Assembly: GCA_022758945.1 (NCBI GenBank)
Contig: JAEMQE010000195.1
Coordinates: forward strand, 1-16,768
DNA length: 16,768 nucleotides
Source: Lentimicrobium sp.
Lineage (GTDB): Bacteria > Bacteroidota > Bacteroidia > Flavobacteriales > Flavobacteriaceae
Direction: 5' to 3'
Below, in pieces: positions 6,300 through 13,727 of this stretch (its first letter is position 1; each line of letters starts with the position of its first letter). A model generated the notes under the pieces. That model was not told where the DNA came from and did no database searches. It saw only the letters and a program-made list of their open reading frames with translations. Both the position numbers and the translations under genes were made by a program.

Positions 6300-7493
6300 T
6301 TACTCGTAGGTTTCATTGTTTACAGACGAAAATATGTTTTGGGCATTTCCTAAAATCTTGATAAATCCTTTGGCATCGTCTGATGTCCAAGCGTTGTTCA
6401 TTTCGCCATATTGACCAAAACCGGTATTCATCAAATCATTATCAGATTCGATTCCGTCCAATGAAAAGTGATACGGTTTCAAAGAAACTGTTACCGTTCC
6501 ATTTACGGTTTTTTGAGTGTCTTCCAGGAAAGTTTCGATGTTTCTCATTACAGGATCCAAAAATTGACCTTCGTGAAACAACATTCCGTACCAGTTACCC
6601 AGTTGTTCTTTCCAATATTGTTGCCATTTTCCAAGAGTGTGTTTCTCTAATAAATGGTGCGCTTTGATGATGATTAAAGGAGCTGCTGCTTCAAAACCAA
6701 CTCTTCCTTTAATACCAATAATAGTGTCTCCAACGTGAATATCTCTACCAATGGCGTAAGCATTGGCCAGTTTTTCAAGGGTTACAATATTGTTGGATGG
6801 TTTGTCTTTTTTGCCATTTACGGCAACTAATTGTCCTTTCAAAAATTCCAAAGTCACTTTTTCTTCACCTTCTTTTTGTAATTGCGAAGGATAAGCTTCA
6901 CTAGGAAGCGGTAATTTTGCCGTTAAGGTTTCTTTTCCTCCAATACTTGTTCCCCAAAGTCCTTTGTTGATAGAATATTGCGCTTTTTCCCAAGAATAAT
7001 GTACGCCGTTTTTGGCTAAATAATCCACTTCTTCTTGTCTTGATAATTTCAAGTCACGAATAGGAGTGATGATTTCGATTTCGGGAGCGATGGTTTGGAA
7101 AATTAAATCAAAACGAATTTGGTCATTTCCTGCGCCTGTACTTCCGTGAGCGATGGCATTTGCGCCTACAGATTTGGCATATTTTATGGCTTCCATAGCT
7201 TGGAAAACACGTTCTGCGCTTACCGATAAAGGATAGGTATTGTTTTTTAATACATTTCCGAAAATCAAATATTTAATTGCTTTTTCGTAATATTTGTCCA
7301 AGATTGAGAGGTTGACATGTTTGGCGCTACCTAATTCGTAGGCTCTGTCTTCGATGGCTTGTAATTCGGCATCGTCAAATCCGCCAGTGTTTATCAATAC
7401 GGTGTGAACTTCGTATCCTTTTTCGTTTTTCAAATATTTTAGACAATAGGAGGTATCTAATCCTCCGCTGTATGCTAATACTACTTTTTTCAT
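6300..7493 (-). CDS. argG: Argininosuccinate synthase
   Basis: ATP-dependent joining of citrulline and aspartate to argininosuccinate. The 397-residue protein starts MKKVVLAYSGGLDTSYCLK, the N-type ATP pyrophosphatase P-loop SGGLDTS, followed by HGSTGAGNDQIRFD (substrate/ATP block), ITPIRD, YSINKGLWGTS and IGIKGRVGFEAAAP. I chose ATG at 7493 rather than the in-frame ATG at 7514, because the seven extra residues (MRKKTNT) precede the first beta strand without conservation and 7493 gives the usual N-terminus. It is preceded by the GNAT gene with a 54-nt gap. Its place near the front of the cluster, before deacylation genes, is typical of Bacteroidetes arg operons. Confidence 0.95.
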   Translation of the reverse strand: MKKVVLAYSGGLDTSYCLKYLKNEKGYEVHTVLINTGGFDDAELQAIEDRAYELGSAKHVNLSILDKYYEKAIKYLIFGNVLKNNTYPLSVSAERVFQAMEAIKYAKSVGANAIAHGSTGAGNDQIRFDLIFQTIAPEIEIITPIRDLKLSRQEEVDYLAKNGVHYSWEKAQYSINKGLWGTSIGGKETLTAKLPLPSEAYPSQLQKEGEEKVTLEFLKGQLVAVNGKKDKPSNNIVTLEKLANAYAIGRDIHVGDTIIGIKGRVGFEAAAPLIIIKAHHLLEKHTLGKWQQYWKEQLGNWYGMLFHEGQFLDPVMRNIETFLEDTQKTVNGTVTVSLKPYHFSLDGIESDNDLMNTGFGQYGEMNNAWTSDDAKGFIKILGNAQNIFSSVNNETYE

Positions 7494-7520
7494 TGTGTTT
7501 GTTTTTTTCCTCATAACAAC

Positions 7521-7533
7521 TCTCTCAAAGAGA
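7521..7533. repeat. Small inverted repeat between the GNAT gene and argG
   Basis: TCTCT-caa-AGAGA, a 5-bp stem with a 3-nt loop, in the short gap between the GNAT stop and the argG start. It may be a degenerate intergenic repeat; too short to assign a function. Confidence 0.35.
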
Positions 7534-7547
7534 TGGAAATTGGAAGG

Positions 7548-8165
7548 TTATTTTTTTAAGAATAGGGTTTGTTTTATTTCTTTTAATCTGTTCCAAATCC
7601 GGACATTAAACGGATGTTTTGGTGGGTCTTTGGGTTTTTCTTTTGGGTCGTAAAGCATTCCGGTACACAGACACATTTTGTTTTCTTTACTTTTTAGAAT
7701 TTCAAAATTAGTACAGGTTTTGCAACCAGCCCAAAAGCTTGGATCCGTTGTCAATTCCGAGAAAGGAACGGGCTTGTATCCTAAATCCGAATTGATTTTC
7801 ATTACCGCCAAACCAGTCGTGATTCCGAATACTTTGGCATCAGGATATTTTTTCAAAGAATAATCAAAAACGAATGATTTTATTTTTTTTGCCAAACCAT
7901 GATTTCTATAATCGGGATGAACGATCAATCCTGAATGCGCCACAAACTTGCCGTGTTGCCAACTTTCGATATAGCAAAAACCAGCAAATTTCCCATCAAT
8001 TAATGCGATAACGGCATCGTTTTGCTCCATCTTTTTTTGGATGTATGCAGGTGTTCTTTTGGCGATTCCGGTACCTCTTAATAAGGCTGATGATTCGATG
8101 GTTTCGCATATTTCTTGCGAATATTTATAATGTTCTTCCTGAGTTACTACGATAGAGATATTCAT
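7548..8165 (-). CDS. GNAT acyltransferase, probable N-acetyl/N-succinyl-glutamate synthase
   Basis: A 205-residue GNAT-family protein, first gene of the arginine operon. The acyl-CoA binding strand-loop-helix is at SGLIVHPDYRNHGLAKKIKSF (78-98), with RNHGLA as the Q/RxxGxG/A phosphate loop, preceded by the beta strands DAVIALIDGKFAGFCYIESW. A C-terminal extension carries Cys148, Cys151, Cys165 and Cys167 (CxxC-13-CxC), suggestive of a metal site and not standard for GNATs. No classical argA or argJ is visible. In Bacteroides thetaiotaomicron the GNAT gene next to argG (BT3761, as I recall) has been proposed from genetics to make N-succinylglutamate, so position and family point to the committed first step. 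The function is inferred, not read from catalytic residues. Confidence 0.75.
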   Translation of the reverse strand: MNISIVVTQEEHYKYSQEICETIESSALLRGTGIAKRTPAYIQKKMEQNDAVIALIDGKFAGFCYIESWQHGKFVAHSGLIVHPDYRNHGLAKKIKSFVFDYSLKKYPDAKVFGITTGLAVMKINSDLGYKPVPFSELTTDPSFWAGCKTCTNFEILKSKENKMCLCTGMLYDPKEKPKDPPKHPFNVRIWNRLKEIKQTLFLKK

Positions 8166-8225
8166 TTCAAGAGTTGAATTTTATGATTGTAAAAAAAACT
8201 ATTTTGGGGCGTTAAAAAAACACTG

Positions 8226-8252
8226 CAAATGTACATTATACTGTAAAGTATA
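8226..8252 (-). promoter_or_regulatory. Candidate promoter and operator of the arginine operon
   Basis: On the minus strand TACATTTG (8233-8226) fits the Bacteroidetes -7 box TAnnTTTG and would start transcription roughly 50 nt before the GNAT start codon. No good -33 TTTG is found at the usual distance. Immediately upstream, in the spacer, is a perfect inverted repeat TATACT-GTAA-AGTATA (8237-8252), a plausible repressor site, for example for an ArgR-type regulator. Regulation by arginine is inference. Confidence 0.42.
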
Positions 8253-8540
8253 GCATAAGTTGAAGTGAAAAAAATAATATTGTTTTGTGGATTTAATAAT
8301 CCAATAGATAAAGAATGTAATTTCAAAATGAGAAAAATGAATAATGAATAAAAATAAAGAAACACTTTGTTGGAAACTATAGTGATAGCATCCGTACTTC
8401 GGGAGAAGTCGTAGGTCTGTTTATCCGTGATAATGAAGTTATATGTAAACTTGGTTTATTCATTAGTGCAAATTTACGAATAATTTATTAGAACACTAAA
8501 GGTTTTTTAAATTTGTAACAAAAAAGAAAAGTATTGTTTT
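8253..8540. other. Gene-free region between fahA and the arginine operon
   Basis: Very A+T-rich, with stops in all frames apart from one short low-complexity ORF that I reject. It contains a small hairpin ACTTC-GGGA-GAAGT (8396-8409) and TCTGTTTATCCGTG (8416-8429), which matches part of the 52-nt repeat (copy B, 1785-1800) with a 2-nt deletion and may be a fragment of it. TAAATTTG boxes occur on both strands (minus 8476-8469, plus 8508-8515) without matching -33 elements. No terminator for fahA is evident. Confidence 0.6.
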
Positions 8541-9824
8541 TTATTTCCTTACATAAGGTGGCAGTAATTTAGTAGAAACTTCTCCAAAACCAATTCGTAC
8601 GCCATTGTTTTTGCAATATCCTTTAAAAATTACAGTGTCTCCGTCATTTATAAATCTGCGTTCGGAACTATCGTTAAGTTTTATTGGAGTTTTTCCTCCA
8701 AATGTCAATTCTAACATGGAACCAAAACTGTCTGGAGTTGGCCCAGAAACGGTACCTGAACCCATCATATCACCAGAATTGACACGACAACCGTTTGAAG
8801 TATGATGCGTTAATTGCTGATTCATTGACCAATACATATTTTTGACATTCGATCTTGAAACAATAGTTGGACTAGAATTTTCAGGTTGAATAGCCACTTC
8901 TAAATTAATATCGAAATTATTTTTGCCTTTTTGTTGCAAATAAGGAAGTGGTGACGGATCTTGTTTTGGCCCTTTGGTTCTGAAAGGTTCCAAGGCATCC
9001 ATCGTGATAATCCAAGGAGAAATTGATGTGGCAAAATTTTTAGATAAAAAAGGACCTAGTGGTTCGTATTCCCATTTTTGAATGTCACGCGCACTCCAAT
9101 CATTCAATAAAACCATCCCAAAAATATAATCTTCTGCTTCATTTATAGGAATATTTTCACCCATAACATTGACATCAGTAGTAATAAAAGCAGTTTCTAA
9201 TTCGAAATCTACTAATCTAGATGGACCAAAAACAGGCGTTTTTTCTCCTTTTGGCAAGGTTTGTCCCATTGGTCGGTGAACTGGAATTCCTGAGGGAATA
9301 ATCGAAGAACTTCGGCCGTGATACGCCACCGGAATATGCATCCAGTTGGGCGATAACAAATGTTCTGGGTCGCGATAAATTTTTCCAACATTGAGAGCGT
9401 GCTCTTTATTGGAAAAGAAATCAGTGTAATCGCCAATTAGAACAGGCAATTGCATTTCAATATATTTTACATTAAAGATTACAATATCTCTATGTTCTTT
9501 GTTGTCTCTAAGTTTTGGATTGGTTTCGTCAAACAATTCAGCCAAGCGATTTCGAACCAATCGCCACGTTTTTTTTCCGTCCGAAATAAAATCATTTAAG
9601 GTGTCTTGCATAAACATATCATCAGTCAACTCAATGCCTTCAAAATAATTTAACTGCTGTAAAGCTCCCATATCAATAGCGCAATCTCCAATTCGGGTTC
9701 CAATAGTAATCACATCATCTTTGGTAATAAAAACACCAAAAGGAATATTTTGAATTGGAAAATCACTATTAGCAGGCACTTCTATCCACGATTTTCTTTT
9801 AGTATTATTAGCTGATATTGGCAT
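8541..9824 (-). CDS. fahA: Fumarylacetoacetase
   Basis: Hydrolyses fumarylacetoacetate to fumarate and acetoacetate, the last step of tyrosine/homogentisate degradation, in the cytoplasm. The 427-residue protein has the FAH N-terminal SH3-like domain (FGVFITKDDVITIGTRIGD) and the catalytic domain with DYTDFFSNKEHALNVG (metal-binding Asp and catalytic His), PVAYHGRSSSI, DFELETAF (metal-binding Glu pair), VLLNDWSARDIQKWEYEPLGPFLSKNF and NSGDMMGSGTVSGP. The length matches eukaryotic and bacterial FAH of about 420 residues. ATG at 9824 has a well-formed promoter 35-65 nt upstream. It is divergent from glyA; no other tyrosine-degradation gene is in the window. Confidence 0.96.
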   Translation of the reverse strand: MPISANNTKRKSWIEVPANSDFPIQNIPFGVFITKDDVITIGTRIGDCAIDMGALQQLNYFEGIELTDDMFMQDTLNDFISDGKKTWRLVRNRLAELFDETNPKLRDNKEHRDIVIFNVKYIEMQLPVLIGDYTDFFSNKEHALNVGKIYRDPEHLLSPNWMHIPVAYHGRSSSIIPSGIPVHRPMGQTLPKGEKTPVFGPSRLVDFELETAFITTDVNVMGENIPINEAEDYIFGMVLLNDWSARDIQKWEYEPLGPFLSKNFATSISPWIITMDALEPFRTKGPKQDPSPLPYLQQKGKNNFDINLEVAIQPENSSPTIVSRSNVKNMYWSMNQQLTHHTSNGCRVNSGDMMGSGTVSGPTPDSFGSMLELTFGGKTPIKLNDSSERRFINDGDTVIFKGYCKNNGVRIGFGEVSTKLLPPYVRK

Positions 9825-9858
9825 AATGCTGTTAATTATTTTGTTAAAAATTACTCAT

Positions 9859-9889
9859 CAAATATATTATAATCTGACTATTTACCAAA
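9859..9889 (-). promoter_or_regulatory. fahA promoter (Bacteroidetes-type)
   Basis: The minus strand reads TTTG (9889-9886), a 19-nt spacer, then TATATTTG (9866-9859), matching the -33 TTTG / -7 TAnnTTTG signature of the Bacteroidetes primary sigma factor. Transcription would start near 9852, about 28 nt before the ATG. Confidence 0.7.
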
Positions 9890-9899
9890 CGTTTTTTTG

Positions 9900-9907
9900 T
9901 ATTTTTG
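9900..9907 (+). promoter_or_regulatory. glyA promoter -7 box
   Basis: TATTTTTG fits TAnnTTTG and lies 25 nt before the chosen glyA ATG (9933). No clear -33 TTTG is seen; the expected position falls next to the fahA -33 element, so the two divergent promoters are closely packed. Its presence argues against the upstream in-frame TTG (9897) as a start. Confidence 0.5.
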
Positions 9908-9932
9908 CGAGAAATTAACTAAAATCAAAGAA

Positions 9933-11207
9933 ATGCAACGCGACAAACAAATTTTTGACCTTATTTTAGAGGAACAAGACAGACAAATTCACGGATTAGA
10001 GCTTATTGCTTCAGAGAATTTTGTAAGTGATGAAGTAATGGAAGCAGCTGGTTCTGTTTTAACAAATAAGTACGCCGAAGGATATCCCGGAAAAAGATAT
10101 TATGGAGGTTGCGAAGTAGTGGATGTTATCGAGCAAATCGCCATTGACAGAGCTAAGGAATTATTTGGCGCCGAATATGCAAATGTTCAGCCTCACTCAG
10201 GTTCTCAGGCAAATACTGCAGTTTATCACGCTTGTTTAAAACCAGGTGATACTATTTTAGGTTTCGATTTATCACACGGTGGGCACTTAACTCACGGTTC
10301 TCCGGTGAACTTTTCAGGTCGTTTATATAACCCAGTTTTTTATGGTGTTGACAAAGAAACGGGACGTTTAGATTATGATAAAATCCAAGAAATTGCTACA
10401 AAAGAACAGCCAAAATTAATTATAGCAGGTGCTTCAGCTTATTCTCGTGATATGGATTTTGAGCGTTTTAGAGTAATTGCTGATTCTGTTGGAGCGATTT
10501 TATTTGCTGATATTTCTCATCCTGCTGGTTTAATTGCCAAAGGTTTGATGAATGACCCAATTCCTCATTGTCATATTGTTTCTACAACTACACATAAAAC
10601 ATTACGTGGACCAAGAGGTGGTTTAATTTTGATGGGGAAAGATTTTCCAAATCCATTTGGTTTGACTACTCCAAAAGGTGAAATCAGAATGATGTCTTCT
10701 TTATTGGATTTAGCCGTCTTCCCAGGAAATCAAGGTGGTCCTTTGATGCATATTATTGCTGCCAAAGCTGTTGCTTTTGGAGAAGCTTTGACTGACGAAT
10801 TCTTTAGATATGCTTTGCAATTGCAAAAAAATGCCAATGCAATGGCTGATGCTTTCGTAAAAAGAGGCTATGATATTATTTCTGGCGGAACCGACAATCA
10901 TATGATGTTGATTGATTTGCGAAACAAAGGGATTTCAGGAAAAGATGCTGAAAATGCTTTAGTTAAAGCTGAAATTACCGTTAATAAAAATATGGTTCCC
11001 TTTGATGACAAATCTCCATTTGTAACTTCCGGAATTCGTGTTGGAACTGCCGCTATCACCACTCGTGGTTTGGTAGAAGAAGATATGGAAACTATTGTTG
11101 CCTTGATTGATAAAGTTTTATCAGATCATACTAATGAAGATATTATCGAAGAAGTGGCCAATGAAGTAAACGAAATGATGAGCGAAAGAGCCATCTTCGT
11201 TTTCTAA
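9933..11207 (+). CDS. glyA: Serine hydroxymethyltransferase
   Basis: PLP enzyme that interconverts serine plus tetrahydrofolate with glycine plus methylene-tetrahydrofolate, the main source of one-carbon units. The 424-residue protein begins MQRDKQIFDLILEEQDRQ and shows GLELIASENF (21-30), YAEGYPGKRYYGGCEVVD (48-64), NVQPHSGSQAN (84-94), LSHGGHLTHG (113-122), and VSTTTHKTLRGPRGG (216-230) with Schiff-base Lys222. The length fits bacterial GlyA. I chose ATG 9933: the frame is open up to a TTG at 9897, but that would place the -7 promoter box inside the gene and add non-conserved residues. It is monocistronic; a 14-bp inverted repeat follows. Confidence 0.97.
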   Translation: MQRDKQIFDLILEEQDRQIHGLELIASENFVSDEVMEAAGSVLTNKYAEGYPGKRYYGGCEVVDVIEQIAIDRAKELFGAEYANVQPHSGSQANTAVYHACLKPGDTILGFDLSHGGHLTHGSPVNFSGRLYNPVFYGVDKETGRLDYDKIQEIATKEQPKLIIAGASAYSRDMDFERFRVIADSVGAILFADISHPAGLIAKGLMNDPIPHCHIVSTTTHKTLRGPRGGLILMGKDFPNPFGLTTPKGEIRMMSSLLDLAVFPGNQGGPLMHIIAAKAVAFGEALTDEFFRYALQLQKNANAMADAFVKRGYDIISGGTDNHMMLIDLRNKGISGKDAENALVKAEITVNKNMVPFDDKSPFVTSGIRVGTAAITTRGLVEEDMETIVALIDKVLSDHTNEDIIEEVANEVNEMMSERAIFVF

Positions 11208-11227
11208 GCGGTACTTTTTTAACATAT

Positions 11228-11276
11228 AAATTTCACTAATTTTTATCAATTTTTTGGTTGTGAATTAGTGAAATTT
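11228..11276 (+). terminator. Inverted repeat after glyA, possible terminator
   Basis: AAATTTCACTAATT (11228-11241) and AATTAGTGAAATTT (11263-11276) are exact inverse complements with a 21-nt loop. The tail is GTGTTTTAAAG, only a weak U-run, and the stem is A+T-rich, so termination is possible but not certain; it could also be an intergenic palindromic repeat. Confidence 0.45.
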
Positions 11277-11330
11277 GTGTTTTAAAGCCTGTCAGAAGCC
11301 TACAATCTAATACTTTATTTTGTGATTTTG
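11277..11330 (+). promoter_or_regulatory. Upstream module shared with guaC, copy 1
   Basis: GTGTTTTAAAGCCTGTCA (11277-11294), then 18 variable bases, then CTTTATTTTGTGATTTTG (11313-11330). The same two blocks with the same 18-nt spacing occur before guaC. It lies about 90 nt upstream of the receptor gene and looks like a promoter or regulator-binding module. Confidence 0.45.
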
Positions 11331-11420
11331 GAGTTGCAAGTAATGCTAGTTGACCCTACAAAAAAACCTTAAATTAACCTTATATATTTACTAATTATTT
11401 CTACTTTTATCTATACCCAA

Positions 11421-13583
11421 ATGCGTAATTTACTTTCAATATCTTTGTTACTGTTTTGCTTAACAAATTTATTTGCTCAAAATACATTAAAAGCAATAAT
11501 TAAGAACGAAAAAACAAAAGAACCGCTTGCCAATGTTTCAGTTGTTAGTTCACAAAACAATTCAAATTCTGATGAATATGGAAATGTAACCATCGAAAAT
11601 ATTCCAAGCGGTAAACAAACCGTCGTTTTCAGCTTAATTGGTTACCGAAAGAAAGAAAAAACTTTTGAATTTATTCCAAATGGAACCATAGAAATATTTC
11701 TTGAGCCAATTGAAGAAGAATTAGATGAAGTTAAAATTACATCTTCAACAAGAAGTAGCAGAACTATCAAAAATATTCCAACACGGATTGAAGCAATTGC
11801 AGCAGGAGAATTAGATGAAAAATCTACAATGGAGCCAGGTAATATAAAAATGTTACTCACCGAAAGTACAGGAATTCAAACGCAGCAAACGTCTCAAGTT
11901 TCGGGAAGTGCAAGCATACGGATTCAAGGTTTAGACGGAAAATATACTCAACTTTTGCAAGATGGTTTTCCCTTATATTCGGGTTTTGCAAGCGGTTTGA
12001 GTATTCTTCAAATACCACCTTTAAATTTAAAACGTGTTGAAGTTATTAAGGGTTCAACATCTACACTTTATGGTGGTGGTGCAATTGCGGGATTGATAAA
12101 CTTGATTACAAAAGAGCCAATTGATAAGAGAGAAATTTCTTTTTTAGCAAATATCAATCAAACACAAGCATTAGACTTAAGCGGTTTTTATGCTGAAAAA
12201 TACAAGAAATCAGGCGTTACAATTTATGCTTCAAGTAATTCACAAAAAGCAACGGATGTGAATAGTGATGGCTTTTCAGACATTCCAAAATTCGAAAGAT
12301 ATACTATAAACTCAAAATTCTTCTATTATCCCAACGAAAAAACAACATTTAGTCTTGGTGTAAACGCCGGATTTGAAAACCGGATAGGTGGCGATATGCA
12401 GGTAATCGACAACAAATCTGATGCAATACATTCTTTTTTTGAGAGAAATAACAGTAATCGATATTCGACACAAGCAAAATTTGAAAAAATATTTGACAAT
12501 AATAATATTTTGACAATAAAAAATAGTATTGGATATTTTAATCGAATAATAGAAAAACAAACGTATAATTTTGAAGGACAACAACTAGCCACTTTTACAG
12601 AAGCGAACTATCTGATTCCAAATGAAAAATCAGAGTGGAATTTGTGAGCGAATTTAGTTTCGGATAATTTCAAGCAAATGAATTTAGTGGCTGACAAATT
12701 AGATTATTACAATGCTGCTTTTGGAGCCTTTGTTCAAAATAATCTTATTATTAGTGAAAAATTTATATTAGAAAGTGGTTTACGTTTAGATATTACAGAT
12801 AGAGGTAATGGTTTTTTCTTACCTCGTATGTCCTTATTATATAAAATTAACGAAAAATTATCGTCAAGATTTGGAGGCGGTTTAGGTTATAAATTACCAA
12901 CTATTTTTTCCGAAGAAACTGAAGAAAAATCATTTGAAAATATTAATTCACTTGATTTTTCAAAAGTCACTCCTGAAAAATCTGTTGGATTAAATGCCGA
13001 TGTTAACTATAAAACAATCATTTTTGACGAAGTATATTTTGCTATTAATCAAATGTTTTTTTACACTATTATTCAAGATCCTTTAGTTCTTAATCCAGTT
13101 CCAATGTCTTCGAATTTCGCATTTGAAAATGCCAATGGAAACCTACAAACAAAAGGTTTTGAAACTAACGTTAAGCTGCGTTTTGAGGATATTTCTTGTT
13201 ACATTGGCTACACTTACATTGATGCGCAACGAAATTTTGATTCTACTACAACTGTAAATCCATTAACGGCAAAACACCGAATAAACGCAAACGTAATGTA
13301 TGAATGGGAAGAAAAATTACGAATAGCTTATGAAGTATTTTATGTTGGAAGTCAGTATCTAACCAATAATGAAAAAGTTAGGGATTATTGGGTTATGGGA
13401 GTTTCTGGAGAATATAAATTCAAATATTTTAGTTTGTTTTTGAACCTCGAGAACTTTTTGGATAGCCGACAATCAAGATTTGAAAATATGTATTCTGGCT
13501 CAATTCAAAATCCACAATTTAGAGAAGTTTACACCCCAACTGATGGATTTATCTTGAATGGGGGAATGAAAATAAGATTATGA
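11421..13583 (+). pseudogene. TonB-dependent outer-membrane receptor interrupted by one in-frame stop
   Basis: From ATG 11421 the frame runs 408 codons to TGA (12645-12647) and then continues open in the same frame for 311 more codons to TGA at 13581-13583, so one base change separates two halves of a 720-codon receptor. The signal peptide is MRNLLSISLLLFCLTNLFAQ. A CarboxypepD-regulatory-like domain follows (about 21-95: PLANVSVVSSQNNSNSDEYG, then FSLIGYRKK), then the plug (about 115-225: NIKMLLTESTGIQ, SIRIQGLDGKYTQLLQDGFPLY, LNLKRVEVIKGSTSTLYGGGAIAGLINLIT) and a beta-barrel across the stop. The context NEKSEWNL-stop-ANLVSDNF expects glycine (GGA to TGA). The substrate is unknown; no SusD partner is adjacent. 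A truncated barrel would not insert, so I call it a recent pseudogene unless the stop is a sequencing error or strain variant. Confidence 0.88.
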
Positions 13584-13642
13584 ACACAGCGTAAACGTAG
13601 GTAATACAAATGATAACTCGAGCATAGTTTTATATTGAATTC

Positions 13643-13695
13643 GTGTTTTTAGCCTGTCAAAATTTAGCGTTGTTCCTCTTTATTTTGTAATTTCG
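13643..13695 (+). promoter_or_regulatory. Upstream module shared with the receptor gene, copy 2 (guaC promoter region)
   Basis: GTGTTTTTAGCCTGTCA (13643-13659), 18 variable bases, then CTTTATTTTGTAATTTCG (13678-13695). TAATTTCG (13688-13695) is one base from the TAnnTTTG -7 box and lies 32 nt before the guaC ATG. Together with copy 1 it suggests a common promoter architecture, or a repeat that brings one. Confidence 0.5.
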
Positions 13696-13727
13696 AAAGA
13701 TAATTAGACAATTAAAATAACAAAGAA

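Noticed and set aside
7494..7514. Upstream in-frame ATG for argG at 7514
   Set aside because: It adds MRKKTNT before the first conserved strand; the ATG at 7493 gives the usual ArgG start.
8162..8365. 67-codon minus-strand ORF just upstream of the GNAT gene
   Set aside because: Low-complexity hydrophobic sequence from A+T-rich DNA, overlapping the GNAT start and the promoter-like elements; no recognisable family.
9897..9932. TTG start giving glyA 12 extra residues
   Set aside because: It overlaps the TATTTTTG promoter box, the extra residues are not GlyA-like, and ATG at 9933 gives the normal N-terminus.
12645..12647. TGA as a selenocysteine or programmed readthrough codon
   Set aside because: The context fits a glycine in a beta-barrel turn, not a redox cysteine; no SECIS-like hairpin is apparent directly downstream and readthrough is not known for this family.
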